Below are positions 46,418 through 58,346 of a stretch of DNA of 60,955 bases, piece by piece. The number at the start of each line of letters is the position of its first letter. The first letter of the stretch is position 1. The DNA comes from Bacillus salipaludis (GTDB taxonomy: Bacteria > Bacillota > Bacilli > Bacillales_B > DSM-18226). Made by a program: the position numbers and the translations under genes. The notes under the pieces are model-generated. The model had not been told where the DNA came from and did no database searches. It saw only the letters and a list, made by a program, of their open reading frames with translations. The stretch spans positions 1 through 60,955 of the forward strand of contig NZ_SMYO01000019.1 of the NCBI RefSeq assembly GCF_004358205.1. Reading direction: 5' to 3'.

Positions 46418-46839
46418 CCTGTTGTTCCTCCTTTCTTTTCGTCTACATAGGTAAATGCTTTTTGAATAAGTTCTTCTAACCGGATCAGTTCCCCCGTTAA
46501 ATATAGATGTCCCATCAGTGCTTCAAACGCAGTGCTGTAACGGTACGTTTGCACATCCGTATTTTTGGGAACGGTTCCTGACTTTGCATTTCGGCCCCGC
46601 ATGATGACAGCCGTTTCTTCTTCCGTAAGAAGATGGTCATCCATCATATGAAACAAAATTTGGCACTGCGCTTTTGCGGAAACATATTTCGTCCCGGCAT
46701 GATGTAACTGGTTTGGCCTTACTTTTCCACTTTGCAGCAGGTGACGCCGTACGTAAATTTCAAATACAGCATCACCCATGTAAGCAAGTGCCAGACTATT
46801 TAATTGTTTTGCATCCACATGGTTCTCATAATCAAGCAT
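46414..46839 (-). CDS. mrnC: Mini-ribonuclease III
   Basis: 141 residues: a single RNase III catalytic domain without the dsRNA-binding domain. The catalytic signature [16 protein letters not shown] carries the key Asp; [20 protein letters not shown] is the second conserved block. It matures 23S rRNA ends in Bacillus, which fits the ribosome theme. Coupled to cysS (three-base gap) and rlmB (overlap). Confidence 0.94.
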   Translation of the reverse strand: MLDYENHVDAKQLNSLALAYMGDAVFEIYVRRHLLQSGKVRPNQLHHAGTKYVSAKAQCQILFHMMDDHLLTEEETAVIMRGRNAKSGTVPKNTDVQTYRYSTAFEALMGHLYLTGELIRLEELIQKAFTYVDEKKGGTTG

Positions 46840-46842
46840 GAA

Positions 46843-48240
46843 TTATCCTCTTTTCCAGCGTGTACCCTGAGGTGTATCTTCTAAAATAATATTCAACGCT
46901 TTTAGCTGATCCCGAATTTGATCTGCTAACTGAAAATTACGATCCTTGCGGGCTTGAATTCTTTTTTCAAGTAAGGCATCAATTTCTTCGTCCAACATTT
47001 CTTCTTTTTCAAGTGTTAAACCTAAAACGCGGAACAATTGCTCAAATTCGTTGATAAATTCATCGATTACAATCTTCGCTGTATTTTTTTCGAGCAAATA
47101 ATAGTTCGCCAATTTTGAAAGCTCGAATAGAACTGAAATGGCATTAGCTGTGTTAAAATCATCATCCATTTCCTTTATAAATTGGCCGCGCATTTCTGCT
47201 ATTTTTTCAAGCCACTCCTGATTATTATTGGTTAAGTCTGTACTTGCCTCTTTGCGATGCTTTAAATTTTGGTAGGAGGTGGTCAACCTTTCGAATGCGG
47301 CCTTCGTACTTTCTAATAATTCCTCGCTATAATTGATTGGATTGCGGTAATGAACAGACAGCATAAAGAATCGTAATACTTGTGGGTTATGCTTTTTAAT
47401 AATGTCATGGACTAACACAAAATTGCCAAGTGATTTTGACATTTTTTCATTATCAATATTAATATAGCCATTATGCATCCAGTAATTTGCAAATGTTTTT
47501 CCAGAAAGTGCTTCTGATTGGGCAATTTCATTTTCATGATGCGGGAAGGTTAAATCCTGTCCGCCGGCATGAATGTCAATGGTCTCACCCAGATATTTTT
47601 TCGCCATTGCCGAGCACTCAATATGCCAGCCTGGTCTGCCTATTCCCCACGGACTTTCCCAGAAGATTTCTCCTTCCTTTGCAGCTTTCCATAGAGCAAA
47701 GTCAAGATCATCTTGTTTCTTTTCGCCAACCTCAATCCTTGCCCCTACCCGAAGCTCATCAATTGATTGATGTGATAGTTTACCGTATTCATCAAACTTT
47801 CTTGTACGGAAGTAGACATCTCCCTCTGACTCATAGGCATAACCTTTTTCAATCAATTGGCTGATAAAGTCGATAATAATATCCATATTTTCCATTACAC
47901 GCGGATGGACATCGGCTTTTTGGCAGCCTAATGCAGATACATCCTCAAAATAGGCATGGATGAAGCGATTGGCAATTGTCGGAACATCTTCACCCAATTG
48001 ATTGGCTGCTCGAATCAGCTTATCGTCAACATCGGTAAAGTTTGATACGTATTTCACCTCAAAGCCTCGGTATTCCAAATAACGGCGGACGGTATCAAAT
48101 ACAATGGCCGGACGCGCATTGCCTATATGAATATAATTATAAACCGTTGGACCGCAGACATACATTTTTACCTTACCTTCTTCTAATGGAACGAATGTTT
48201 CCTTTTTTCGTGTAAGTGTATTATATAACTGAATGGTCAT
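46843..48240 (-). CDS. cysS: Cysteinyl-tRNA synthetase
   Basis: 465 residues from ATG 48240 ([25 protein letters not shown] upstream). Class I motifs: zinc Cys in [14 protein letters not shown] with [20 protein letters not shown] and KMSKS in [10 protein letters not shown]. It charges tRNA-Cys. The start overlaps the cysE end by 20 bases, and the T-box ahead of cysE likely controls both. Confidence 0.97.
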   Translation of the reverse strand: MTIQLYNTLTRKKETFVPLEEGKVKMYVCGPTVYNYIHIGNARPAIVFDTVRRYLEYRGFEVKYVSNFTDVDDKLIRAANQLGEDVPTIANRFIHAYFEDVSALGCQKADVHPRVMENMDIIIDFISQLIEKGYAYESEGDVYFRTRKFDEYGKLSHQSIDELRVGARIEVGEKKQDDLDFALWKAAKEGEIFWESPWGIGRPGWHIECSAMAKKYLGETIDIHAGGQDLTFPHHENEIAQSEALSGKTFANYWMHNGYINIDNEKMSKSLGNFVLVHDIIKKHNPQVLRFFMLSVHYRNPINYSEELLESTKAAFERLTTSYQNLKHRKEASTDLTNNNQEWLEKIAEMRGQFIKEMDDDFNTANAISVLFELSKLANYYLLEKNTAKIVIDEFINEFEQLFRVLGLTLEKEEMLDEEIDALLEKRIQARKDRNFQLADQIRDQLKALNIILEDTPQGTRWKRG

Positions 48241-48889
48241 TAAGCTTGCTCCCTTCATCTTCCAGTTCATCTAAATGGTGCTGTAACCGATTGATCTCGT
48301 TTTGCATTTCCGATAACCGATCCGCAATTGGATCTGGCAGATCGCAATGGTTGAAGTCCTTATTAATTCGTTTTCCGTTCTGAATGACAACTCTGCCTGG
48401 AACACCTACAACGGTAGAGTTTGGCGGCACCTCTTTTAAAACAACAGAGCCGGCACCAATTTTTGAATTTTCCCCAACCGTAATTGATCCAAGTACCTTA
48501 GCCCCTGTAGCAATCAAGGCGTTGTCCTTAATGGTTGGATGACGTTTTCCCTTTTCTTTCCCAGTTCCGCCAAGCGTTACCCCTTGGAAAACTGTTACGT
48601 TATCCCCTATTTCACAGGTTTCCCCAATGACGACACCCATGCCATGGTCAATAAAAAATCTTCTGCCTATTTTTGCCCCCGGGTGAATTTCAATTCCGGT
48701 AAAAAAACGGCTGACCTGCGAAATCACCCTCGCGATAAAATAAAATTTTCGCTTATAGAAGGCATGAGCAATTCGATGTGCCCAAATGGCGTGTAAACCG
48801 GAATATGTTAATACCACCTCAAAATAACTTCGTGCCGCTGGATCCTGTTCAAATATAACCTCAACGTCCTCTTTAAATGTTTTAAACAT
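48221..48889 (-). CDS. cysE: Serine O-acetyltransferase
   Basis: 222 residues from ATG 48889 (GGGGGG upstream). The C-terminal half is a left-handed beta-helix of hexapeptide repeats with [20 protein letters not shown] and [19 protein letters not shown], the active-site loop. It makes O-acetylserine from serine and acetyl-CoA, the first step of cysteine synthesis. Compared with enteric enzymes it lacks part of the N-terminal domain, as in B. subtilis. Confidence 0.96.
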   Translation of the reverse strand: MFKTFKEDVEVIFEQDPAARSYFEVVLTYSGLHAIWAHRIAHAFYKRKFYFIARVISQVSRFFTGIEIHPGAKIGRRFFIDHGMGVVIGETCEIGDNVTVFQGVTLGGTGKEKGKRHPTIKDNALIATGAKVLGSITVGENSKIGAGSVVLKEVPPNSTVVGVPGRVVIQNGKRINKDFNHCDLPDPIADRLSEMQNEINRLQHHLDELEDEGSKLNDHSVI

Positions 48890-48944
48890 GATGGTTTCCC
48901 CCCCTTTTTTGAAAACACAGCCCAAAATTCCCCATTAATATAAA

Positions 48945-49203
48945 AAAGCGTCCCTGTCTATACGACAGAGACGCTTAAGCGCGGTTCCACTCTGATTAGA
49001 CCAAAACTCTATTTCGGTCTCACTCTACCTGTTAACGGATAGGTTCCGCCCATATCTACTCTGGAATCCTCCTTTTCGAAATGGGGCTCAGAGGTGCATT
49101 TCAAAAAATGAGCGGCCTGAACCACTTTCAGCCGGTGATGGTTCTCTCTTTAAAACATCATTTTTTTACTTATCCTCTTCTTCACTTTCATGCATATGGA
49201 ATT
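48945..49203 (-). promoter_or_regulatory. T-box leader (tRNA-Cys) upstream of cysE-cysS
   Basis: On the transcribed strand the T-box sequence GTGGAACCGCG is followed by the terminator GCGTCTCTGTC...GACAGGGACGC and six T (48950-48980). Upstream in stem I the segment GAAATGCACC carries a UGC codon (49096-49098) at the expected specifier position. Uncharged tRNA-Cys would stabilise the antiterminator and switch on cysE and cysS. The specifier call rests on local context and matches the genes controlled. Confidence 0.9.
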
Positions 49204-49209
49204 TATTTA

Positions 49210-49237
49210 ATTTTACTATATTATTTTTTTATTTCAA
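49210..49237 (-). promoter_or_regulatory. Promoter of the cysE T-box transcript
   Basis: On the reverse strand TTGAAA (49232-49237) and TAAAAT (49210-49215) are 16 bases apart, directly after the gltX stop. The start near 49203 begins the T-box leader. Confidence 0.55.
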
Positions 49238-49240
49238 TTG

Positions 49241-50698
49241 TTAACTGATAATTTTATTAATTCTTGCTTGAATTTTTTCTTTTCCTAAAAGCTCAATCGC
49301 CTGCGGCAAATCCGGCCCATGTGTTTGACCCGTTACGGCTGCACGAATCGGCATAAAAAGATTTTTCCCTTTTTGTCCTGTTGACTTTTGAACAGCTTTC
49401 ATTGCAGCTTTAATTCCATTTGCTTCAAAGCTTGGAAGCTGGTCAAGTTCATGGGAAAATGCCTTCAACACTTCCGGAACCTGTTCACCGGAAAGAATCT
49501 CTTTTGCCTCTTCTTCATATTCTGCCTCATCCTTGAAAAATAACTCGGTAAGCTCGACGATTTCTGCGCCAAAGCTCATTTTTTCTTGGAAAAGAGCAAC
49601 AAGACTTTTAGCCCAGTGCTGCTCGGCCTCCGTCATTTTTTCAGGCAAACGGCCTGCTTTGATTAAATGTGGAACCGCAAGTTGATAAACGCGGTCAAGC
49701 TCCACCTTTTTCATGTACTGATTGTTCATCCAAGCAAGTTTTTGCTTGTCAAATAATGCAGGTGATTTGGAAAGTCGTTCCGCATCAAACAATTCAATAA
49801 ATTCCGCTTTCGAATAAATTTCTTCTTCCCCTGCAGGTGACCAACCGAGCAATGTAATAAAATTAAATAATGCCTCCGGCAGATAACCTAAATCCTCATA
49901 TTGCTCAATAAATTGAATAATTGATTCATCGCGCTTACTTAATTTTCTTCGACTCTCATTGACGATTAAGGTCATATGTCCAAAAATTGGCGGTTCCCAG
50001 CCTAATGCTTCATAAACTACAAGCTGTTTCGGGGTATTTGAAATATGGTCATCCCCACGTAAAACATGGGAGATTTCCATTAAATGATCATCTACTGCAA
50101 CAGCAAAATTATAGGTTGGAGTTCCGTCCTTCTTCACGATTACATAGTCGCCGATCCCTTCGGATTCGAAAGATACAACACCTTTTACCATATCATCAAA
50201 TGTATAGGTTGTTTCTTGGGGAACCGCAATCCGGATGCTTGGCTGACGGCCTTCGCCCTCAAGCTGGCTGCGCTGTTCCGCTGTTAAATGGCGGCACTTT
50301 CCTGAATATTGAGGATTTTCCCCTCTAGCGATCTGTCCTTCACGTTCAGCCTCTAACTCTTCTTCGGTGCAGTAGCATTTATAAGCTTTACCGTTTTCTA
50401 ATAATTGCTTGTAATAGACTTCATAAATATCATTCCGTTCCGATTGACGGTATGGACCATATTCACCGCCGATATCAACACTTTCGTCCCAATCCATTCC
50501 GAGCCATTTTAAATATTTTAATTGGCTTTCTTCTCCACCGGCAATGTTCCGCTTTTTATCAGTATCCTCAATCCGGATGATAAATTTCCCGCCCTTATTG
50601 CGTGCAAACAAATAATTAAATAACGCAGTACGAGCATTCCCAATATGTAAATGTCCAGTTGGACTTGGAGCATACCTTACACGAACTTCATTTGACAT
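49241..50698 (-). CDS. gltX: Glutamyl-tRNA synthetase
   Basis: 485 residues. Class I motifs HLHIGNART (HIGH equivalent, residues 17 on) and KLSKRDES (KMSKS equivalent, about residue 250). In Bacillus the enzyme is non-discriminating and also charges tRNA-Gln with Glu for later amidation. Cys residues at [11 protein letters not shown] match the zinc-like insertion. Lies between ispF and the cysE T-box. Confidence 0.97.
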   Translation of the reverse strand: MSNEVRVRYAPSPTGHLHIGNARTALFNYLFARNKGGKFIIRIEDTDKKRNIAGGEESQLKYLKWLGMDWDESVDIGGEYGPYRQSERNDIYEVYYKQLLENGKAYKCYCTEEELEAEREGQIARGENPQYSGKCRHLTAEQRSQLEGEGRQPSIRIAVPQETTYTFDDMVKGVVSFESEGIGDYVIVKKDGTPTYNFAVAVDDHLMEISHVLRGDDHISNTPKQLVVYEALGWEPPIFGHMTLIVNESRRKLSKRDESIIQFIEQYEDLGYLPEALFNFITLLGWSPAGEEEIYSKAEFIELFDAERLSKSPALFDKQKLAWMNNQYMKKVELDRVYQLAVPHLIKAGRLPEKMTEAEQHWAKSLVALFQEKMSFGAEIVELTELFFKDEAEYEEEAKEILSGEQVPEVLKAFSHELDQLPSFEANGIKAAMKAVQKSTGQKGKNLFMPIRAAVTGQTHGPDLPQAIELLGKEKIQARINKIIS

Positions 50699-50720
50699 GA
50701 TATATAGTGCCTCCTAAGAA

Positions 50721-50782
50721 AAGCAAAAGCGCCTTGCCCAGGGGCTTGTGACCTCAAGCCCCTAGGCGCTGCAGCTAGACAT
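50721..50782. repeat. Dispersed repeat copy 2 between gltX and ispF
   Basis: A compact relative of the element at 5573-5687: AAGCGCCTTG at one end and GGCGCTGCAGCTAGACA at the other. The centre GGGGCTTG/CAAGCCCC makes a perfect hairpin nested inside AGCGCCT/AGGCGCT. No T-run follows, so it is not a classical terminator. Confidence 0.75.
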
Positions 50783-50832
50783 CTTTTCGGAATTGTTTTC
50801 ACCTGATATTTTACCACTGTAAAGTATAAAGA

Positions 50833-51315
50833 TTAAGCATTTATTTTCTTTAATAACACAACAGCCTGGGCTGCAATTCCCTCTTCTCTTCCGGTAAAGC
50901 CGAGTTTTTCTGTAGTGGTAGCTTTTACATTGACCTGGTCCGGTGCTGCTTCAAGTAATTCAGCAATCCGGCCTTTCATCTGCTCAATATAAGGAGCCAT
51001 TTTTGGCTTTTGCGCAATGATAGTGCAATCGGCATTTACGAGCTCATAGCCTTTTTCTTTCACGAGCTTCCATACGTGCTCCATCAACTTAGCAGAATCA
51101 GCATCCTTAAAATTTGGATCGGTATCCGGAAAGTGCCTGCCGATGTCCCCTTCTCCAATTGCGCCAAGACAGGCATCCGAAACGGTATGTAATAATACAT
51201 CGGCATCAGAATGGCCCAACAGCCCTTTTTCGTAAGGGATTTTTATACCACCGATAATGAGCGGGCGTCCTTCCGTTAATTGGTGAACATCAAAGCCTTG
51301 TCCAATTCGAAACAT
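50833..51315 (-). CDS. ispF: 2-C-methyl-D-erythritol 2,4-cyclodiphosphate synthase
   Basis: 160 residues. Zinc site GFDVHQ (Asp and His near residue 8-10) and [16 protein letters not shown]-terminal [20 protein letters not shown]. It cyclises the CDP-ME phosphate intermediate of the MEP isoprenoid pathway. Two bases downstream of ispD, the previous pathway enzyme here. Confidence 0.97.
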   Translation of the reverse strand: MFRIGQGFDVHQLTEGRPLIIGGIKIPYEKGLLGHSDADVLLHTVSDACLGAIGEGDIGRHFPDTDPNFKDADSAKLMEHVWKLVKEKGYELVNADCTIIAQKPKMAPYIEQMKGRIAELLEAAPDQVNVKATTTEKLGFTGREEGIAAQAVVLLKKINA

Positions 51316-51317
51316 CT

Positions 51318-52007
51318 TTAAAAACTCCCTTTTCTTTTTTTCAATATTGCTTCGGCAAAAAATAAATCCTCCGGTGTTGTTAGCTTAATATTATCATAAT
51401 CTCCTTCCACCACTGTAACGGGGTGGGGGATTCGCTCCACTAAGCTTGCATCATCCGTCCCTAAAAAGTTTTCACTTTCTGCATTTTCATAGGCTTCAAG
51501 CAAAATGGACATGCGAAAAGCTTGTGGGGTTTGTACTGCCCACAAGCTAGATCGTTCGACTGTTCCCAGCACCGTTCGATTGCGCACTGTTTTCATCGTG
51601 TCTTTTGCCGGTACGCCAATAATCGCCGCACCAGTTTCTTCCGCTGCCTTTATCAGACGGTGAATATATTCTTTTCTAATAAAGGGGCGGGCGGCATCAT
51701 GAACAAGAATCATTTCGCCATCCTTCACTGTTTTCAATGCATGATGGATACTGTGCTGACGTTCTTTTCCACCCGGTACCAGGCCTTTTACTTTCTCAAT
51801 CTGATATTGTTTAAGCAAGACATTAAATTCAGCTTCATCCTGGGGATGTATCGCTAATATTATGCCATCACATTTTTCGTCCTCTTCGAACACCCTTAAT
51901 GTATGGATCAATATAGGAATAGCGCTTAACTCAAGCAACAGCTTATTTTTCCCTGCACCCATTCTTTTTCCCTGACCTGCTGCCGGGAGAATGACCTGGT
52001 AGCCCAT
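51318..52007 (-). CDS. ispD: 2-C-methyl-D-erythritol 4-phosphate cytidylyltransferase
   Basis: 229 residues. Nucleotide-binding [20 protein letters not shown], then VHDAARPFI and the Lys of VPAKDTMK. It makes CDP-methylerythritol from MEP and CTP. Starts the ispD-ispF pair about 85 bases after yacL. Confidence 0.97.
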   Translation of the reverse strand: MGYQVILPAAGQGKRMGAGKNKLLLELSAIPILIHTLRVFEEDEKCDGIILAIHPQDEAEFNVLLKQYQIEKVKGLVPGGKERQHSIHHALKTVKDGEMILVHDAARPFIRKEYIHRLIKAAEETGAAIIGVPAKDTMKTVRNRTVLGTVERSSLWAVQTPQAFRMSILLEAYENAESENFLGTDDASLVERIPHPVTVVEGDYDNIKLTTPEDLFFAEAILKKRKGSF

Positions 52008-52091
52008 CTTATAACCCCAATTCTATCTAACATACTCTGCCGTTTTTAGTGTCAATTCCAACGCCTGGCAAAAGCACTTTCGCTTTTCTTG

Positions 52092-53180
52092 TTACAAAGC
52101 CTTTTCTAATAATTTTGGTTTCGCAAAAATCATCCTTCCCGCAGATGTTTGCAGTACACTAGTAACAAGAACCTCAATTCTTTTTCCAATATACTCTCGT
52201 CCTTCTTCGACCACAATCATAGTCCCGTCATCAAGGTAAGCAACTCCCTGATGGTATTCTTTTCCGTCCTTAATAACCTGCACCGTTAATTCTTCACCCG
52301 GAAGAACAACCGGTTTAACCGCATTCGCCAAATCATTGATATTTAACACCGTTACGTTCTGTAATTCACAAACCTTGTTTAAATTAAAATCATTGGTCAC
52401 AAGAATGCCATTGGTCAACTTGGCAAGCTTGACCAATTTGCTGTCTACCTCTTGAATTTCTTCAAAGTCTCCCTCGTAAATCTCAACCTTTATCGCAAGC
52501 TCTTTTTGAATACGATTGAGAATATCCAAACCTCTCCGACCGCGATTTCGTTTTAAAACATCGGATGAATCAGCAATATGCTGGAGCTCTTCCAGCACAA
52601 ATTGGGGGATGACAATGGTTCCTTCCAAAAATCCTGTCTGGCAAATATCAGCAACCCGTCCATCAATAATGACGCTAGTATCGAGAATTTTTAATTGCTG
52701 GAATGCTGCCTTTTCGGGTTCTTCCTCTCCTGACTTTTTCTTTCCAATTCGGTTTGTAAAGAGATTTAATAACTCATCCCTTTTCTTAAACCCAACTTGA
52801 AAACCGAGATAACCAAATAGTAAGGTCAGTAGAATGGGAGCGACTGCATTCAAAATTGGCACCTTTACCGCATTTAGGGCAAAGCCAATTAAAAAGGCCA
52901 CCAATAATCCAAAAATTAACCCAATACTGCCGAAAAGTACATCCGTTACCGGGATTTTAATTAAAGAATCCTCAGTCCATTTAATAAATTCATGTACATA
53001 ATCAACTGCCCAAAAGGTAATAAGATAAAAAATAATTGCACCTATAATAGCAGTGACATATGAGTTACTGACAATCGGAATGTCATTCATGTTGATTAAT
53101 TTAAGTAATTCAGGGATTAATAAGATTCCAAGCGTACCTCCGGTAATGAGGAAGCAAGCTTGAACAATTCGTTTTAACAT
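52092..53180 (-). CDS. yacL: YacL, membrane protein with PIN and TRAM domains
   Basis: 362 residues. Four N-terminal membrane segments (to about 130), then a PIN domain with [20 protein letters not shown] and [13 protein letters not shown] acidic motifs, and a C-terminal TRAM region (about 295-355). PIN domains are typically metal-dependent ribonucleases, but no substrate is established. Position between disA and ispD matches B. subtilis. Ends with KPKLLEKAL. Confidence 0.92.
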   Translation of the reverse strand: MLKRIVQACFLITGGTLGILLIPELLKLINMNDIPIVSNSYVTAIIGAIIFYLITFWAVDYVHEFIKWTEDSLIKIPVTDVLFGSIGLIFGLLVAFLIGFALNAVKVPILNAVAPILLTLLFGYLGFQVGFKKRDELLNLFTNRIGKKKSGEEEPEKAAFQQLKILDTSVIIDGRVADICQTGFLEGTIVIPQFVLEELQHIADSSDVLKRNRGRRGLDILNRIQKELAIKVEIYEGDFEEIQEVDSKLVKLAKLTNGILVTNDFNLNKVCELQNVTVLNINDLANAVKPVVLPGEELTVQVIKDGKEYHQGVAYLDDGTMIVVEEGREYIGKRIEVLVTSVLQTSAGRMIFAKPKLLEKAL

Positions 53181-53281
53181 TCCTTCACCTCCTCTATTTC
53201 ATTATAAACATTTTCATCAATTTGAAACCTTCGTTTCATGATTATTTTTCCAAATTGTAACCATTTTGAAATGTATTCCTT

Positions 53282-54355
53282 TTAAAGTTGTCTCTCTGTA
53301 TACAGACGTTCTTTTAACAATCTCAGACCCTCTTTAATCTTCTTAGCACGTACTTCTCCAATTCCCTCCACATCATCGAGCTCCTCTACCGTTGCAAAAA
53401 TAATTTTAGGGAGCGTACCAAAACGTGTTACGAGATTTTCAACAATTACCGCAGGCAGCCGCGGAATTTTATTTAGAATCCGGTATCCCCTTGGGTTCTT
53501 ATTTTCATCGAGATGTACATATCCTTGATAGCCCATCATTTTTAATAATACCATATCTTCCATGGTTTCATGATTCGCCATGACTTGCAACCGGCCCAGG
53601 ACCTCCTGCGCTTTCGTCTCCCGGTCAAACGCATAATCCTTAAGGATTAACATCATTTCCTCTTCCAGTTCTGTTAAAATTTCATTGATTTGCAGTCGGA
53701 TCAGCCTTCCTTCTGTTCCGAGTTCATTTAAATAAGTTAGTAATTCATTTTTTATTTTTAACACCATCTCAAACCGATGAAGAACTAGTAAAAAGTCTGT
53801 ATAGGTAACAGATTCCTCAAACTCTAAAATGCTTAAGTTTGTAATACTTTCTTCTAAGACAGCCTTATATTTTTCAAGCGTTTGTACTGCTTGATTGGCC
53901 TTCGTTAAAATCACACCGATATCCCTAAGTGCATAGCGTAAATTCCCTTGATAAAGAGTAATGACATTTCTTCTTTGGGAAATTGCAATCACAAGCGCTT
54001 TTGTTTGTTTGGCCACCCGTTCAGCAGTCCGGTGGCGCATCCCTGTTTCTGAGGAGGGCACCGTGGAGTCCGGAGCAAGATGGGCATTCGCAAAGAGAAT
54101 TTTCGTGCCCAATTCATTAAGAATAATCGCGCCATCCATCTTTGCAAGTTCATATAAAAAGCTTGGTGAAAATGGACAGTTCACTTGAAAGCCGCCATCC
54201 ACAAGACTTTTCACCTTATCATTATAACCAACTACAATCAGTCCCCCGGTGTTAGCCCGAAGCACATTATCGATTCCTTCACGAAGGGGTGTTCCTGGTG
54301 CAATGAATGGTAATACTTCACTTACAGATTGCTCACCAAGCCTTTTTACTTCCAT
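53282..54355 (-). CDS. disA: DNA integrity scanning diadenylate cyclase DisA
   Basis: 357 residues. DAC domain with DGA (74-76) and RHR (107-109) motifs that make c-di-AMP from two ATP; a helical linker; and C-terminal helix-hairpin-helix [20 protein letters not shown] that senses branched DNA. It delays sporulation on DNA damage in B. subtilis. Three bases separate it from radA, a functional partner. Confidence 0.97.
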   Translation of the reverse strand: MEVKRLGEQSVSEVLPFIAPGTPLREGIDNVLRANTGGLIVVGYNDKVKSLVDGGFQVNCPFSPSFLYELAKMDGAIILNELGTKILFANAHLAPDSTVPSSETGMRHRTAERVAKQTKALVIAISQRRNVITLYQGNLRYALRDIGVILTKANQAVQTLEKYKAVLEESITNLSILEFEESVTYTDFLLVLHRFEMVLKIKNELLTYLNELGTEGRLIRLQINEILTELEEEMMLILKDYAFDRETKAQEVLGRLQVMANHETMEDMVLLKMMGYQGYVHLDENKNPRGYRILNKIPRLPAVIVENLVTRFGTLPKIIFATVEELDDVEGIGEVRAKKIKEGLRLLKERLYTERQL

Positions 54356-54358
54356 CTA

Positions 54359-55741
54359 CTACCCTCCCAACGCTGCTTTAAGGGCTTCACTTACAGATGA
54401 AACCCCAATTAATTGAATATCTTTTGGTCCAGTCCATCCACTTAAATTATTAGCGGGTAAAATCACACGTTCAAATCCAAGCTTTGCTGCCTCTTGAACA
54501 CGCTGCTCAATTCTAGATACCCTTCTGACCTCACCGGTTAACCCTACTTCCCCAATAATACAGTCCGTTGGTCTTGTCGGCTGATCACGAAAGCTTGAGG
54601 CAATGCTGACCGCAATCGCTAAGTCAATCGCCGGTTCATCCAGCTTCACTCCGCCAGCTACCTTTAGATAGGCATCTTGATTGGCGAGCAGCATACCGAC
54701 ACGCTTTTCCAATACAGCCATTAAAAGCGGAACCCGGTTATGGTCGATTCCTGTGGCCATTCTTCTCGGATTCCCGAAGCTTGTAGGAGAAATAAGTGCT
54801 TGGATTTCCACTAATACTGGCCGTGTCCCCTCCATCGAAGCGACAACCGTTGAACCTGCCGCCCCCCTTGAACGCTCTTCTAGAAAAATTTCCGAAGGGT
54901 TCGCCACTTCCTCAAGGCCAGCCTCTTTCATTTCAAAAATTCCCATTTCATTCGTGGAGCCAAAGCGGTTTTTCACGGCACGTAAAATCCGGTACGTATG
55001 ATGCCGTTCCCCTTCGAAATATAAAACAGTGTCAACCATATGCTCTAATAATCTTGGACCGGCAATCGAACCTTCTTTCGTTACATGCCCAACAATAAAA
55101 ATCGCAATTCCCTTCGTCTTTCCAATTCTCATTAACTCGGCCGTACATTCACGAACCTGTGAAACGCTGCCCGGGGCTGAAGTAACCTCGGGATGGTAAA
55201 TGGTTTGAATCGAATCAATAATGACAAAGGCCGGATTCGCAGCTTCGATCGTGCGGTTAATTTCCTCTAGGCTTGTTTCCGAATACACAAATAAATTTTC
55301 AGAAGATACCCCTAAGCGCTCGGCACGAAGCTTGGTCTGCCTTAGCGATTCTTCACCGGATATGTATAAAACTTTATTCCCATTATGGGCGAGCTGTGAT
55401 GATACCTGCAAAAGAAGTGTGGATTTACCAATACCTGGATCACCGCCAATCAGGACCAATGATCCCCTGACAATTCCACCACCCAGTACTCGGTTAAGCT
55501 CACTCAAATTGGTTAAAATCCTTGGTTCACTGCCTGTTTCAATGGACGTGATCGGCATAGCCTTTGAAAGAATCTCCGCACCGCCCTGGGCATGTGCAAA
55601 GGCTCCTCTTCGATTTCCACCCGTTACCTCTACCTCTTCGACCATCTTATTCCACTGACCGCATCCCGGACATTTCCCCATCCATTTGGGAGATTCATAT
55701 CCACATTCCTGACACATGAACTTAGTTTTTCGCTTTACCAT
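54359..55741 (-). CDS. radA: DNA repair protein RadA
   Basis: 460 residues from ATG 55741 (AGAGG upstream). Zinc finger Cys10-x2-Cys13 and Cys24-x2-Cys27; Walker [15 protein letters not shown]; RadA-specific KNRFGS; C-terminal Lon-like P domain ([20 protein letters not shown]). It drives branch migration in recombinational repair. The frame to 55792 lacks family support. Follows clpC past a hairpin. Confidence 0.96.
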   Translation of the reverse strand: MVKRKTKFMCQECGYESPKWMGKCPGCGQWNKMVEEVEVTGGNRRGAFAHAQGGAEILSKAMPITSIETGSEPRILTNLSELNRVLGGGIVRGSLVLIGGDPGIGKSTLLLQVSSQLAHNGNKVLYISGEESLRQTKLRAERLGVSSENLFVYSETSLEEINRTIEAANPAFVIIDSIQTIYHPEVTSAPGSVSQVRECTAELMRIGKTKGIAIFIVGHVTKEGSIAGPRLLEHMVDTVLYFEGERHHTYRILRAVKNRFGSTNEMGIFEMKEAGLEEVANPSEIFLEERSRGAAGSTVVASMEGTRPVLVEIQALISPTSFGNPRRMATGIDHNRVPLLMAVLEKRVGMLLANQDAYLKVAGGVKLDEPAIDLAIAVSIASSFRDQPTRPTDCIIGEVGLTGEVRRVSRIEQRVQEAAKLGFERVILPANNLSGWTGPKDIQLIGVSSVSEALKAALGG

Positions 55742-55820
55742 TACTTCTACCTCTTTTGCCTTTAAGTAATCTACACACCTATTGTACAACAAATAATCAA
55801 TTGGATAAATATGTAAAAAT

Positions 55821-55858
55821 AAAGAGGCACACGATCAACGATATTCACGTGTACCTCT
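55821..55858 (-). terminator. Hairpin between clpC and radA
   Basis: On the reverse strand AGAGGTACACG pairs with CGTGTGCCTCT (one non-canonical pair), followed by TTATTTTT. It may stop part of the CtsR-regulated transcript so that radA and disA are expressed less or from other promoters. Confidence 0.7.
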
Positions 55859-55891
55859 ACTTGTGTTTTTCCGATTGTACCTTTTATAAAT

Positions 55892-58333
55892 CTATTTTGC
55901 TAGACTAGTTTTTTCCGCCGTCCTTACGGTAAATTCACCATTATCAACATCAATGATCACATTCTGGCCTGTTAGCACTGTACCTTTTAGCAACTCTTCA
56001 GATAGGCGATCTTCAATATGCTTCTGAATGGCGCGGCGCAGTGGTCTTGCCCCATATTCCGGATCATATCCTTCCAGGCAGATCTTATCCTTCGCTGCCT
56101 CCGTTAACTCAAGCTCAATATTTTGTTCTTTCAAGCGTTTTGTTAACTGATCAGACAATAATGTAACAATTTCCTGCAAATGCTTTCTCTCCAATGCATG
56201 GAAGACAATGATTTCATCAATCCGGTTCAAGAACTCTGGACGGAAGGCCTTCTTCAATTCTTCCATCACTTTCCCTTTCATGTCTTTGTAATCCTGCTCA
56301 CCATCCTGGATATTAAAGCCGACATATTTATTGCGTTTCAATGCCTCGGCACCCACGTTTGATGTCATGATCAAGACGGTATTACGGAAATCAACCGTTC
56401 TTCCTTTTGAGTCAGTTAAGCGCCCATCTTCAAGAACCTGCAAGAGAATATTGAAAACATCAGGATGTGCCTTTTCAATTTCATCCAGCAAAATAACCGA
56501 ATAAGGTTTTCTTCTTACTTTTTCCGTTAATTGTCCGCCTTCCTCATAGCCGACATATCCCGGAGGGGAACCGACAAGACGGGAAGTGGAGTGTTTCTCC
56601 ATGTATTCAGACATATCAATCCGAATCATTGCCTCTTCATCACCAAACATTGCTTCCGCAAGTGCTCTTGCCAACTCTGTTTTCCCGACACCTGTAGGTC
56701 CAAGGAAAACAAAGGAACCGATTGGGCGTTTTGGATCCTTTAATCCTGCCCGTGCACGACGGACTGCTTTCGAAACCGCCTTAACAGCTTCTTCCTGGCC
56801 AATTACGCGAGAATGTAAAATTTCTTCTAAATTAAGAAGCTTTTCTGTTTCTGTTTGAGCCAGTCTTGAGACCGGAACTCCCGTCCAACTGGAAACAACA
56901 TTCGCGATATCTTCAACTGTAACTTCATTATTTTCTTTTCCTTGTTTTTCTTTCCATGTCTTTTTCGTTTCTTCGAGCTGTTCACGCAGGCGCTGCTCCG
57001 TATCCCTTAAAGATGCTGCTTTTTCAAATTCCTGGCTTTGTACTGAAGCATCTTTTTCCTTTCGGACATCCTCAAGCTTTACTTCTAGTTCTTTTAAGTT
57101 TGGAGGAGTCGTATAGGAACGTAAGCGTACTTTCGAACCTGCTTCATCAATCAAGTCAATCGCCTTATCCGGCAGGAAGCGATCAGAAATATAACGGTCC
57201 GATAATTTTACAGCTGCTTCAATTGCTTCATCTGTAATTGATACACGGTGATGTGCCTCGTAGCGATCGCGCAATCCTTGTAAAATTTGAATCGATTCTT
57301 CAGCTGTCGGTTCATCGACACGAATCGGTTGGAAACGTCGCTCTAACGCTGCATCCTTTTCAATGTATTTACGGTACTCATCCAGAGTCGTTGCACCGAT
57401 ACACTGAAGCTCGCCGCGTGCAAGGGAAGGTTTTAAAATATTGGAGGCGTCAATAGCACCTTCCGCACCACCGGCTCCAATTAATGTGTGTAGTTCATCA
57501 ATAAATAGAATGATATTACCTGCTTGGCGGATTTCATCCATTACCTTTTTCAAACGGTCCTCAAACTCACCGCGATACTTTGTACCGGCAACAACCGTTC
57601 CCATATCTAACGTCATGACCCGTTTATCCCGGAGAATCTCAGGAACTTCATTATTAACAATTTGCTGGGCAAGCCCTTCCGCTATTGCAGTTTTACCAAC
57701 ACCAGGTTCCCCGATTAAAACTGGGTTGTTTTTTGTCCGGCGGCTTAATACCTCAATAACACGCTGGATTTCTTTACTTCGGCCAATCACTGGGTCAAGG
57801 CTTCCTTCCCTTGCGATTGCCGTTAAATCTCTAGCAAGACTGTCCAGTGTTGGGGTATTGGCGCTGGCAGAAGCACTCCCCTGATGACCGCCTGACTCAT
57901 TGCTGCCCAGTAATTGCAACACTTGCTGGCGTGCTTTATTTAGGCTAACACCTAGATTATTAAGAACCCGTGCCGCAACTCCTTCACCTTCACGAATGAG
58001 ACCAAGGAGAATATGTTCCGTTCCAACGTATGAATGGCCCAGCTTTCTCGCCTCATCCATTGATAATTCAATTACTTTTTTCGCTCTTGGTGTATAGTGA
58101 ATGGTTTGCGGAACTTCCTGTCCTTTGCCAATTAAGTTTTCAACTTCTTTTTGAATTTTATCAGAGCCTAAACCAAGTCCATAAAGTGCTTTTGCTGCAA
58201 TCCCTTCCCCTTCACGAACCAGTCCTAATAAAATATGCTCTGTTCCAATATTATTATGGCCAAGACGGATTGCTTCCTCTTGGGCTAACGCTAATACCTT
58301 TTGAGCTCTTTCTGTAAAACGTCCGAACATCAT
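55892..58333 (-). CDS. clpC: AAA+ unfoldase ClpC
   Basis: 813 residues. Two Clp_N repeats (about 1-145, [20 protein letters not shown]), AAA module 1 with Walker A GEPGVGKT (208-215) and Glu280, a UVR-containing middle domain (about 420-455), and module 2 with GPTGVGKT (545-552). With ClpP and the adaptors McsB, MecA or YpbH it degrades damaged or regulatory proteins. GAGGAGG eight bases before the first of two ATG codons fixes the start. Confidence 0.97.
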   Translation of the reverse strand: MMFGRFTERAQKVLALAQEEAIRLGHNNIGTEHILLGLVREGEGIAAKALYGLGLGSDKIQKEVENLIGKGQEVPQTIHYTPRAKKVIELSMDEARKLGHSYVGTEHILLGLIREGEGVAARVLNNLGVSLNKARQQVLQLLGSNESGGHQGSASASANTPTLDSLARDLTAIAREGSLDPVIGRSKEIQRVIEVLSRRTKNNPVLIGEPGVGKTAIAEGLAQQIVNNEVPEILRDKRVMTLDMGTVVAGTKYRGEFEDRLKKVMDEIRQAGNIILFIDELHTLIGAGGAEGAIDASNILKPSLARGELQCIGATTLDEYRKYIEKDAALERRFQPIRVDEPTAEESIQILQGLRDRYEAHHRVSITDEAIEAAVKLSDRYISDRFLPDKAIDLIDEAGSKVRLRSYTTPPNLKELEVKLEDVRKEKDASVQSQEFEKAASLRDTEQRLREQLEETKKTWKEKQGKENNEVTVEDIANVVSSWTGVPVSRLAQTETEKLLNLEEILHSRVIGQEEAVKAVSKAVRRARAGLKDPKRPIGSFVFLGPTGVGKTELARALAEAMFGDEEAMIRIDMSEYMEKHSTSRLVGSPPGYVGYEEGGQLTEKVRRKPYSVILLDEIEKAHPDVFNILLQVLEDGRLTDSKGRTVDFRNTVLIMTSNVGAEALKRNKYVGFNIQDGEQDYKDMKGKVMEELKKAFRPEFLNRIDEIIVFHALERKHLQEIVTLLSDQLTKRLKEQNIELELTEAAKDKICLEGYDPEYGARPLRRAIQKHIEDRLSEELLKGTVLTGQNVIIDVDNGEFTVRTAEKTSLAK

Positions 58334-58346
58334 ATTCTCTTCCTCC

